6,274 nucleotides of DNA from Lonsdalea britannica (GTDB taxonomy: Bacteria > Pseudomonadota > Gammaproteobacteria > Enterobacterales > Enterobacteriaceae): positions 1-6,274 of the forward strand of contig NZ_CAMKXG010000208.1 of assembly GCF_946477055.1 (NCBI RefSeq), read 5' to 3'. A model generated the notes under the pieces. That model made no database searches and was not told the DNA's origin. It saw nothing but the letters and a program-made list of their open reading frames with translations. The translations under genes were made by a program, and so were the position numbers. Each line of letters opens with the position of its first letter. Within the stretch, counting starts at the first letter, position 1. Of this stretch, positions 1-5,266 are shown piece by piece.

Positions 1-523
1 CCTGCCAGACTGGTCGCGCGCAAAGCGGCTTCAGAATCAACGGCATCGACTGGCGCCAAACGACGGCTTCTTCATCAGACAGCAGCGCGTCACGCAAACG
101 GTCGATGAACGCAGGTGTCGCGATTGGCGTTGCGCTTTCACTCCAGCGCAGGCTGTCCGCATCCGGGCACGTTGGCCAGCTCTCCCAGTCGGGCACCAGC
201 AGCAGCAGCCAGCTTCCGGCTTTAAGGGTACCCGCCAGAATTGCCAGCGCCTCGGCGTCCAATCCATCGTGGGCATCGAATACCGCGTGCAGGAACTCCT
301 GCCCCAGCATCCCTTTCAGTTGAGACGCCGCTACCACCGATTCTGATGCCGTCTTGCCGACCCAGAGCCAGTCGCCGGGGAGCGCCTGCCGCAATGTTTG
401 GGCCTGTTTTATGCACCATTCGCGATCGCCGCTGATCGTCAGCACGCGGCGAATACCTGCCTGCGACAGCATCGATTGCTCGGCGACAAGCGCGTCGATA
501 GCGGGAAGTGAGGTGTCCGACAA
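1..523 (-). CDS. tmcA: tRNA(Met) cytidine acetyltransferase TmcA, N-terminal part (cut by the left edge)
   Basis: TmcA makes N4-acetylcytidine at the wobble position (C34) of elongator tRNA(Met), using acetyl-CoA and ATP, in the cytoplasm. Only the first 174 codons are present. They match the N-terminal DUF1726-type domain of E. coli TmcA as I remember it: ALPGDWLW near residues 43-50, HAVFDAHDGLD near 76-86, GTLKAGSWLLLL near 94-105, PDADSLRW near 116-123, and a VVWRQ stretch near the edge. The ATPase (Walker A) and GNAT acetyltransferase domains lie beyond the window. I chose a TTG start (521-523): the frame has no ATG before codon 18 (ATG at 470-472), and that later start would lose conserved residues. 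An AAGGCGG-like ribosome binding site lies about 8 nt upstream, inside the end of the yeaL gene, whose stop is 4 nt before this start, so the two genes are probably translationally coupled. Identity is firm; the exact start is less so. Confidence 0.9.
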   Translation of the reverse strand, partial: MSDTSLPAIDALVAEQSMLSQAGIRRVLTISGDREWCIKQAQTLRQALPGDWLWVGKTASESVVAASQLKGMLGQEFLHAVFDAHDGLDAEALAILAGTLKAGSWLLLLVPDWESWPTCPDADSLRWSESATPIATPAFIDRLRDALLSDEEAVVWRQSMPLILKPLCARPVWQ

Positions 524-527
524 AACG

Positions 528-983
528 TCAGCCGCCTTTACCGACCAGCAAAGACAGTAGACCGGCCGCAATCAGCGGGCCGACCGGGACGCCGCGGAAT
601 AACGCGACGCCCATGACCGTACCGACCAGTAATCCGGCCACGACGGAAGGTTGGCTTGTCATCAGCGCAACGCCACGCCCGCCCAGCCAGGACACCATCA
701 CGCCGATCAGCACCGCCAGCAGCGATTTCCAGTGCAAAAACGAGTGCATGACGTCACTCGCGCTGATTTTTCCGCTGGCGATGGGCGCCATCACGCCGAT
801 CGTCAACACCAGTACGCCGACGGTCAGACCGTATTTCTCTACCCAAGGGAAGTAGTTGTTTAACGGCGTGATACGTACCGCCAACAGCGCCAGAATGGCG
901 AGCGTGACGGTCATGTTGTGGCTGATGATGCCGAGCGCGGCCAGCGCCAGTAAAATCAATAGCGTCGGGTCTAAATTGGCCAT
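528..983 (-). CDS. yeaL: UPF0756 (DUF441) inner-membrane protein, YeaL family
   Basis: This is a 151-residue, very hydrophobic protein that closely matches E. coli YeaL, a conserved membrane protein of unknown function. Shared stretches include [16 protein letters not shown] (8-23), RITPL and FPWVEK (37-50), [11 protein letters not shown] (61-71), VSWLGGRGV (97-105) and the C-terminal [19 protein letters not shown] (119-137). Four or five membrane segments can be seen, near residues 6-20, 24-39, 53-69, 87-101 and 113-148. The ATG at 981-983 gives the family's usual N-terminus and has AAGGAA about 6 nt upstream. The frame stays open for 25 codons further upstream, but those residues do not look like the family. 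The gene sits between purC and tmcA and ends 4 nt before the tmcA start. In E. coli, from memory, yeaL lies elsewhere, so this neighbourhood differs. I do not assign a molecular function. Confidence 0.92.
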   Translation of the reverse strand: MANLDPTLLILLALAALGIISHNMTVTLAILALLAVRITPLNNYFPWVEKYGLTVGVLVLTIGVMAPIASGKISASDVMHSFLHWKSLLAVLIGVMVSWLGGRGVALMTSQPSVVAGLLVGTVMGVALFRGVPVGPLIAAGLLSLLVGKGG

Positions 984-1023
984 GAAAATTCCTTGCGGGG
1001 GAAAACAGAAAATACGGCGGGCA

Positions 1024-1032
1024 ATAATACCA
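1024..1032 (-). promoter_or_regulatory. Possible extended -10 promoter for yeaL-tmcA
   Basis: On the minus strand the bases read TGGTATTAT, an extended -10 (TGn followed by a hexamer matching TATAAT at 5 of 6 positions). Transcription would start near 1017, giving a leader of about 34 nt before the yeaL ATG and its AAGGAA ribosome binding site. The -35 position (about 1047-1052, GCCGGT) does not match the consensus, which extended -10 promoters can tolerate. This is inferred from sequence only. Confidence 0.4.
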
Positions 1033-1096
1033 CCGATCATGACAGGACCGGCGTTCAATCTCAGGTAGCGTGGCGGTAGGGTCGAACGATGGGAGC

Positions 1097-1124
1097 GCCG
1101 TCAGGTTTTGTCATCCCTGACGGC
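1097..1124 (-). terminator. Hairpin downstream of purC (terminator-like, no U-tract)
   Basis: A perfect 9-bp inverted repeat, GCCGTCAGG / CCTGACGGC, encloses a 10-nt loop. It begins about 20 nt after the purC stop codon and lies before the yeaL promoter candidate. On the minus strand the bases after the stem are GCTCCC, not a T-run, so it is not a classic intrinsic terminator on that strand, and the plus-strand flank is A-rich instead. It may protect or define the 3' end of the purC transcript, or work with Rho. The stem is seen directly; the role is inferred. Confidence 0.5.
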
Positions 1125-1145
1125 AAAACGAAAACGATTGCTTTT

Positions 1146-1859
1146 TTAGTCTAAAGAAACGCCGATACGGCGGGCAACTTCTTCGTAGGCTTCGATCACA
1201 CCGCCTAGGCTCTGACGGAAACGGTCTTTATCCATCTTATCCAGCGTGTTCTTGTCCCACAGACGGCTGCCATCCGGCGAGAACTCATCGCCCAGCACCA
1301 CTTCGCCTTTGAACAGACCAAACTCCAGCTTGAAGTCCACCAGGATCAGTCCGGCATCGTCGAACAGCTTGCTGAGCACGTCATTCGCCTGATAGCTCAG
1401 GGCTTTCATGCGCGCCAGATGCGTTTCGTTGACCCAACCGAAGGTCTCACAGTAAGACTCGTTGACCATAGGGTCGTGCATTTCATCGTTCTTCAGGAAC
1501 AGATCAAACAGCGGCGGATTCAGCACTTCGCCTTCTTTGATGCCCAGACGCTTTACCAGCGAACCCGCGGCACGGTTACGGATCACGCATTCGACCGGCA
1601 CCATATCCAGCTTTTTCACCAGCACTTCGGTATCAGACAGCAGACGTTCCATCTGAGTCGGGATCCCCGCTTCTTCCAGCTTGCTCATGATGAAATGGTT
1701 GAACTTGTTATTCACCAGCCCCTTACGATCAAACTGCTCAATGCGCTGACCATCTAACGCTGACGTATCATTGCGAAACTGCAGCACCAGCAGATCGGGA
1801 TCTTCCGTGGTGTAAACCGTTTTCGCTTTTCCGCGATACAACTCAGCTAGCTTTTGCAT
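1146..1859 (-). CDS. purC: Phosphoribosylaminoimidazole-succinocarboxamide synthase (SAICAR synthetase)
   Basis: PurC joins CAIR and L-aspartate using ATP to make SAICAR in de novo purine synthesis, in the cytoplasm. The product is 237 residues, the same as E. coli PurC. The N-terminal nucleotide-binding stretch [10 protein letters not shown] (7-16), the family signatures [12 protein letters not shown] (89-100) and [11 protein letters not shown] (171-181), and the [12 protein letters not shown] block (191-202) are all intact. I chose the ATG at 1857-1859 because it gives the standard [12 protein letters not shown]-terminus and has GGAG 8 nt upstream. An in-frame ATG 12 codons earlier would start inside a leader hairpin and adds non-conserved residues. 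The gene follows bamC in the same direction, but a strong terminator separates them, so purC probably has its own promoter. I could not find a convincing PurR box (consensus ACGCAAACGTTTTCGT-like) in the 70 bp leader. Confidence 0.98.
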   Translation of the reverse strand: MQKLAELYRGKAKTVYTTEDPDLLVLQFRNDTSALDGQRIEQFDRKGLVNNKFNHFIMSKLEEAGIPTQMERLLSDTEVLVKKLDMVPVECVIRNRAAGSLVKRLGIKEGEVLNPPLFDLFLKNDEMHDPMVNESYCETFGWVNETHLARMKALSYQANDVLSKLFDDAGLILVDFKLEFGLFKGEVVLGDEFSPDGSRLWDKNTLDKMDKDRFRQSLGGVIEAYEEVARRIGVSLD

Positions 1860-1880
1860 CTTTATTACTCCACACAGTGA

Positions 1881-1900
1881 GGGCCATCGGCGCATGGCCC
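1881..1900 (-). promoter_or_regulatory. Hairpin in the purC leader
   Basis: A perfect 7-bp inverted repeat, GGGCCAT / ATGGCCC, with a 6-nt loop (GCGCCG on the minus strand) lies 9 nt upstream of the purC ribosome binding site (GGAG, 1868-1871). It would form in the 5' untranslated RNA if transcription starts upstream of 1900. It has no T-run after it, so it is not an intrinsic terminator. It could affect mRNA stability or ribosome loading; that is inference. Confidence 0.45.
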
Positions 1901-1906
1901 GTGATA

Positions 1907-1920
1907 GTTAACGCGTTGAC
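1907..1920. promoter_or_regulatory. Near-palindrome upstream of purC, possible operator
   Basis: The 14-mer GTTAACGCGTTGAC is a palindrome with one mismatched pair (6 of 7 pairs match), located between the bamC terminator and the purC leader hairpin, where the purC promoter would be expected. It shares AACG..GTT character with PurR operators, but its centre is GC rather than the CG step of the PurR consensus, so I do not call it a PurR box. Its role as a protein-binding site is a guess. Confidence 0.25.
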
Positions 1921-1928
1921 AATAGAAT

Positions 1929-1952
1929 AAAAAAAGGCCGGATTATCCGGCC
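1929..1952 (-). terminator. Rho-independent terminator of the dapA-bamC unit
   Basis: On the minus strand a 6-bp GC-only stem GGCCGG / CCGGCC with a 5-nt loop (ATAAT) is followed at once by seven T. It begins 8 nt after the bamC stop codon. This is the textbook form of an intrinsic terminator and separates bamC transcription from purC. Confidence 0.9.
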
Positions 1953-1960
1953 CTGAACAC

Positions 1961-3001
1961 TTATCGATTAAACGCTGCCTGGAACACCGCCACCAACGCA
2001 TCGTTTTGCGACTGGGTAAGCGTATGGCCTTTCGAGTCGATGAACTGCAGGCTGCTGCGGTTACCGAGGTCGCCGACCTGCAGCTTGTAATCCCCGTTGG
2101 TCAGCTTCGGATCTTTCGCGCCCAGCTCATCCCAGCGGTCGCTGCTCGGCGAGCGGTAGGTCACGGAGACCGACCCCTGAGGACGGCTGCGATCGTTTAC
2201 CGTCATCCCGATGTTTTCCAACGCCTTCGGCAAACGGTCCCAGACCTGAACATAGCTTCCGCGCACCACGATCAGCGGCAGGCCGGCATCGTCGGCGGCG
2301 CTCTGCACATCCAGAGACTGACTACCGCGATGAGACTGCTCATTTTCACGGGCAGACACGGATTTTTCCAGGCCATCAGACAATGAGTTCATCATCTGGC
2401 TCGTGTAGCGTTGCGTCAGGAAGGCGTCATCCAGCGTCGCATTGTTCTGCTGCAGAGCAAGAAGCTTCACGCCCAGCGCCAGCTGATAACCCTGAGGCTT
2501 CAACGACACTTCATAACGCGCCTGATAAGGCGGTTCTTTTTCTTCTTCGGAATTCCAGCTGATCCAACCGGTCGTCAGCGTCTGATTGGCATCCTGACGG
2601 TTGTCGATGGTGTAGCCTTTAGACTGCATCACCTGAACGATCTGGGACCACAGCTGGCTATTCTGAGCGCTATTTTCCAGCAGCAGAGTCGCGGTATTGC
2701 CGCTGACCTGGCCGCGTGAGCCGTTCAGCAGCGCCAGCGATTGCATCGGCGGACGAATATCCAGATTCTTGCCCACCTGACCGTTTGGATTAATCGGCGG
2801 CAAATCGTAGTCGCCGTTTTGCAACGGCAGAATCATGCCCGACGGGACGTTCAGCGCACGGTGTTCCGGCGTCTGCAGATAGGACTCATCACCGTTGACC
2901 TGACGCTTATAGCGTTGATCGTTGGTACAGGCTGTCAGCAGCGTGATCAGCGAAAGGCCGACCACGGTTGCCACCATTGACTTTTGCAATGAAGAACTCA
3001 T
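1961..3001 (-). CDS. bamC: Outer membrane protein assembly factor BamC (lipoprotein)
   Basis: BamC (formerly NlpB) is a lipoprotein subunit of the BAM complex, which folds beta-barrel proteins into the outer membrane; it binds BamD. The 346-residue product is close to E. coli's 344. It has a lipoprotein signal peptide: K7, a hydrophobic core at about 9-22, and lipobox LTAC with the lipidated Cys25. The residue after the Cys is Thr, not Asp, which fits outer-membrane sorting. The conserved stretch RYKRQVNGDESYL (30-42) begins the unstructured BamD-binding segment, followed by two helix-grip domains (about 100-215 and 230-346, by analogy with E. coli). The ATG at 2999-3001 has AGGGAG about 6 nt upstream. 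The gene lies 16 nt after dapA on the same strand, the dapA-bamC arrangement known from E. coli, and ends at a strong terminator. Confidence 0.97.
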   Translation of the reverse strand: MSSSLQKSMVATVVGLSLITLLTACTNDQRYKRQVNGDESYLQTPEHRALNVPSGMILPLQNGDYDLPPINPNGQVGKNLDIRPPMQSLALLNGSRGQVSGNTATLLLENSAQNSQLWSQIVQVMQSKGYTIDNRQDANQTLTTGWISWNSEEEKEPPYQARYEVSLKPQGYQLALGVKLLALQQNNATLDDAFLTQRYTSQMMNSLSDGLEKSVSARENEQSHRGSQSLDVQSAADDAGLPLIVVRGSYVQVWDRLPKALENIGMTVNDRSRPQGSVSVTYRSPSSDRWDELGAKDPKLTNGDYKLQVGDLGNRSSLQFIDSKGHTLTQSQNDALVAVFQAAFNR

Positions 3002-3017
3002 TCAAACTCCCTAACGA

Positions 3018-3896
3018 TTACAGCAGACCAGACTGCTTTAACGCCTGTCCTACCGCCTCGCGACCGCTTTCGGTCAGAGGCGTCATCGGCAGACGCAGCG
3101 TATCGGTCGCTATCAATCCCAATGCCTTACAGGCCCACTTCACCGGAATCGGATTGGGTTCTACAAACAGTTTCTGATGAAGCGGCATCAACCGTTGGTT
3201 AAGACGACGGGCTTCTTCAAATTTGCCTTGCGCCGCCAGCGAGCACATTTCCGTCATTTCACGCGCGGCGACGTTCGCCGTGACGGAAATCACGCCGTGA
3301 CCACCCAGCTGCATGAAGTCCAGACCGATGTCGTCATTGCCGCTCAGCAGCACGAAGTCGTCATCAACCAGTGCTTGGATCTGAGTCACACGGCTTAAGT
3401 TCCCCGTTGCCTCTTTAATTCCGACAATATTTTTGATGACGGCCAGACGGGCGACGGTTTCCGGCAGCAGGTCGCAGCCGGTACGGGAAGGCACATTATA
3501 GAGGATCTGAGGCAGGTCGGTATGTTCAGCAATCGCTTTGAAGTGCTGGAACAGCCCTTCCTGAGTCGGTCGGTTGTAGTACGGCGTCACCGTCAGACAA
3601 CCCGCGATACCGCTGTCGTTGAAACGTTGGGTCAGGGAGATGGCTTCCGCCGTAGAATTAGCGCCGGTGCCGGCGATAACAGGAATGCGGCCGTCGCACA
3701 GATCCAGCGTCAACATCACCACGTCGCCGTGTTCGTCGTGGCTGAGCGTGGCGGACTCCCCGGTGGTCCCGACCGAAACAATCGTCGATGTTCCGCTAGC
3801 AACGTGGTAATCGATTAATTTCTTCAAACCCGCACGATCGACTGCGCCTTTGGCGTCCATCGGTGTAATCAGAGCAACACTACTTCCCGTAAACAT
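3018..3896 (-). CDS. dapA: 4-hydroxy-tetrahydrodipicolinate synthase (dihydrodipicolinate synthase)
   Basis: DapA condenses pyruvate with L-aspartate-4-semialdehyde, the first committed step toward diaminopimelate (for peptidoglycan) and lysine; it is a cytoplasmic TIM-barrel homotetramer. The product is 292 residues, the same as E. coli, and residue numbering matches. The Schiff-base lysine is K161 (GIKEATG), the proton-relay set is T44, Y107 and Y133, and R138 binds the substrate carboxylate. The lysine feedback-site residues known from E. coli (A49, H53, H56, N80, E84, Y106) are all present, so the enzyme is probably lysine-inhibited (inference from the family). The ATG at 3894-3896 is preceded by a strong GGAGGGG ribosome binding site with 7 nt spacing. 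It is the first gene of a dapA-bamC unit and is divergent from gcvR. No lysine riboswitch is visible in the short upstream region. Confidence 0.99.
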   Translation of the reverse strand: MFTGSSVALITPMDAKGAVDRAGLKKLIDYHVASGTSTIVSVGTTGESATLSHDEHGDVVMLTLDLCDGRIPVIAGTGANSTAEAISLTQRFNDSGIAGCLTVTPYYNRPTQEGLFQHFKAIAEHTDLPQILYNVPSRTGCDLLPETVARLAVIKNIVGIKEATGNLSRVTQIQALVDDDFVLLSGNDDIGLDFMQLGGHGVISVTANVAAREMTEMCSLAAQGKFEEARRLNQRLMPLHQKLFVEPNPIPVKWACKALGLIATDTLRLPMTPLTESGREAVGQALKQSGLL

Positions 3897-3925
3897 TGAC
3901 CATCCCCTCCAAAAACAAGTGCCTC

Positions 3926-3955
3926 ATGGTACTTTTGACGTCCATGCAAAAGCAA
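3926..3955 (-). promoter_or_regulatory. Weak candidate promoter for dapA-bamC
   Basis: On the minus strand TTGCTT (3950-3955) and TACCAT (3926-3931) are 18 nt apart, upstream of the dapA ribosome binding site (3904-3910). The -10 matches the consensus at 4 of 6 positions and the -35 at only 3, so this is weak; it is offered because a promoter must lie in this short divergent region. Confidence 0.25.
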
Positions 3956-3998
3956 GCGCGCAAGCGCCGTTGTCTGCGCTTGGCAGCCGGTTTTTTTT
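3952..3998 (+). repeat. Tandem 8-mer with downstream inverted copy and T8 run in the dapA-gcvR divergent region
   Basis: GCAAGCGC occurs twice head to tail (3952-3959 and 3960-3967). GCGCTTG at 3976-3982 is complementary to CAAGCGC in either copy, giving a 7-bp stem with an 8-nt loop for the nearer copy. A smaller alternative stem CTGC / GCAG spans 3974-3986. Eight T follow at 3991-3998. Read on the plus strand this resembles an intrinsic terminator, but the T-run is 8 nt from the longer stem, so the fit is imperfect. On the minus strand the same pairing could form in a dapA leader only if transcription began further upstream than the listed candidate. The repeat is seen directly; the role is unknown. 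Confidence 0.5.
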
Positions 3999-4009
3999 AT
4001 GTGTACCAT
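3980..4009 (+). promoter_or_regulatory. Candidate sigma-70 promoter for gcvR-bcp
   Basis: TTGGCA (3980-3985, 5 of 6 match to TTGACA) and TACCAT (4004-4009, 4 of 6 match to TATAAT) are separated by 18 nt, and the spacer contains the T8 run. Transcription would start near 4016, leaving about 28 nt before the gcvR start and its AGGAAG ribosome binding site at 4031-4036. Sequence-only inference. Confidence 0.35.
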
Positions 4010-4043
4010 GTAGATCTCAACACATTGAACAGGAAGCGCCATT

Positions 4044-4613
4044 TTGCCTAGCCCTCAAGAACACTATCTGGTCATCACCGCGCTGGGGGCCGATCGCAAC
4101 GGCATCGTCAATACGATTACGCGTCATGTCAGCAGCAGCGGCTGCAACATTGAAGATAGCCGTCTTGCCATGCTGGGCAAAGAGTTCACCTTTATCATGC
4201 TGCTCTCCGGCAGTTGGAACGCCATCGCCCGAATCGAGTCCACGCTGCCGATCATCGGCGCCGAGCTGGAACTGCTGATCGTAATGAAACGTACGGAGTC
4301 GCACGCGCGTCCGCCCATGCCCGCGACGGTATGGGTCAAGGTTGAGGTGGTCGACTCCCCGCACATCATCGAGCGTTTTACCGACCTGTTTGACTCCCAC
4401 CAGATGAACATCGCCGAACTGGTTTCCAAGACCCAGCCGGCTATCGGAGACGCCCTGCCGAAGCTGTATATTCAGATCACCGCGCACAGTCCGGCAGCGC
4501 TGGACGGCTCAATTATCGAGCCAGCCTTTCATCAGCTATGTACAGAACTGCAAGCACAAGGCAGTATTAGCGTGGTGAACTATCCACAGCACGAAAAGAG
4601 AGATGGAGAGTAG
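4044..4613 (+). CDS. gcvR: Glycine cleavage system transcriptional repressor GcvR (ACT-domain protein)
   Basis: GcvR is a cytoplasmic regulator that binds the activator GcvA and holds the glycine cleavage operon gcvTHP off when glycine is scarce; it has no DNA-binding domain of its own. The 189-residue product matches E. coli GcvR (190 aa) almost throughout: HYLVITALGADR (7-18), NTITRHVSS (23-31), GCNIEDSRLAML (33-44), FTFIMLLSGSWNAI (48-61) in the first ACT domain (about 7-85), then SPHIIERFTDLF (105-116), MNIAELVSKTQPA (121-133) and ITAHSPA (145-151) in the second (about 95-180). The start is TTG at 4044-4046 with AGGAAG 7 nt upstream; there is no in-frame ATG before codon 43, and that would delete conserved residues. 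The gene is divergent from dapA as in E. coli, and bcp follows 2 nt after its stop, so the two are co-transcribed. Confidence 0.96.
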   Translation: MPSPQEHYLVITALGADRNGIVNTITRHVSSSGCNIEDSRLAMLGKEFTFIMLLSGSWNAIARIESTLPIIGAELELLIVMKRTESHARPPMPATVWVKVEVVDSPHIIERFTDLFDSHQMNIAELVSKTQPAIGDALPKLYIQITAHSPAALDGSIIEPAFHQLCTELQAQGSISVVNYPQHEKRDGE

Positions 4614-4615
4614 TG

Positions 4616-5083
4616 ATGACCACACTGAAAGCCGGCGATATCGCACCCCAATTCAGCCTGCCCGATCAGGATGGCGAACCTGTTAACTTAACCGACTTCC
4701 AGGGACAGAAGGTCTTGATTTACTTCTATCCCAAAGCCATGACGCCGGGTTGCACCGTGCAAGCCTGCGGCCTGCGCGACAACATGGACGATCTGAAGAA
4801 CTATGGCGTTGAAGTCCTCGGCATCAGCACGGACAAACCCGAAAAGCTGTCCCGCTTCGTGGAAAAAGAACTGCTGAACTTTACGCTCCTGGCGGATGAA
4901 GACCATCAGGTTGCCGCTCAGTTCGGCGTCTGGGGCGAGAAAAGCTTCATGGGCAAAACCTATGACGGCATCCATCGCATCAGCTTCCTGATCGACGCCG
5001 AAGGCAAAGTCGAAAAAGTTTTCGACAACTTCAAGACCAGCAATCACCATGACATCGTGCTCAGCTATCTGAAAGGCGAATAA
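4616..5083 (+). CDS. bcp: Thioredoxin-dependent thiol peroxidase Bcp (bacterioferritin comigratory protein, peroxiredoxin Q type)
   Basis: Bcp reduces hydrogen peroxide and organic hydroperoxides in the cytoplasm, with thioredoxin as electron donor. The product is 155 residues (E. coli 156). The peroxiredoxin motif is FYPKAMTPGCTVQACGLRD (37-55), with peroxidatic Cys46 and a second Cys51 five residues later, typical of atypical 2-Cys Bcp. Other matches include GISTDKPEKLSRF, LLADEDHQV, GVWGEKSFMGKTYDGIHR and the C-terminal FKTSNHHD. E. coli has a third Cys after DEDHQV; here it is Ala. I chose the ATG at 4616 over the GTG directly before it because it gives the family N-terminus (MTTLKAGDIAP) and lies 7 nt after GGAG, which sits inside the end of gcvR. 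The 2-nt gap to the gcvR stop indicates an operon with coupled translation. Confidence 0.97.
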   Translation: MTTLKAGDIAPQFSLPDQDGEPVNLTDFQGQKVLIYFYPKAMTPGCTVQACGLRDNMDDLKNYGVEVLGISTDKPEKLSRFVEKELLNFTLLADEDHQVAAQFGVWGEKSFMGKTYDGIHRISFLIDAEGKVEKVFDNFKTSNHHDIVLSYLKGE

Positions 5084-5107
5084 TCGCTTTTCTGGCTCGG
5101 CATCTCC

Positions 5108-5132
5108 GCCGGTACGCACGCTTCGTACCGGC
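5108..5132 (+). terminator. Probable terminator of the gcvR-bcp operon
   Basis: A perfect 9-bp inverted repeat GCCGGTACG / CGTACCGGC with a 7-nt loop (CACGCTT) begins 24 nt after the bcp stop. It is followed by TGCTTTCCCTTCTTC, which is pyrimidine-rich but not a pure T-run, so termination may be partial or need help. On the opposite strand the flank has no T-run. Confidence 0.6.
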
Positions 5133-5266
5133 TGCTTTCCCTTCTTCACCTTCCGCACTCTTCAACACGCTGTCTTTTTATGCCGGGTATTTCCTTTGCA
5201 GGCGACCTCTGGCTAAGATGAAGACCATGATAAAGACTTCGCCCTGTTCACAAGGGGGTACGCACA

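Noticed and set aside
984..1058. N-terminal extension of the YeaL-family frame by 25 codons
   Set aside because: The extension is not hydrophobic in the family's pattern and would overlap the likely promoter; the ATG at 981-983 has a good ribosome binding site and the family N-terminus.
1860..1895. Upstream in-frame ATG for purC
   Set aside because: It would start inside a leader hairpin and add 12 residues absent from E. coli PurC; the ATG at 1857-1859 has GGAG at the right distance.
2006..2980. Several plus-strand frames opposite bamC
   Set aside because: The minus-strand frame encodes a full-length BamC with lipobox; the opposite frames lack family features.
4017..4487. Long open frame on the minus strand opposite gcvR
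   Set aside because: It is a shadow of the strongly conserved gcvR frame, its protein has no recognisable family features, and no ribosome binding site supports it.
4688..5158. Open frame on the minus strand opposite bcp
   Set aside because: Shadow of bcp; the plus-strand frame carries the conserved peroxiredoxin motif and the correct ribosome binding site.
5183..5218. Possible sigma-E promoter for bepA (GGTATTT ... GCTAA)
   Set aside because: The -35 lacks the AAC core of the sigma-E consensus and the spacing is too long, so the match is not better than chance by eye.
5180..5221. 13-codon frame in the bcp-bepA gap
   Set aside because: No ribosome binding site and too short to distinguish from chance.
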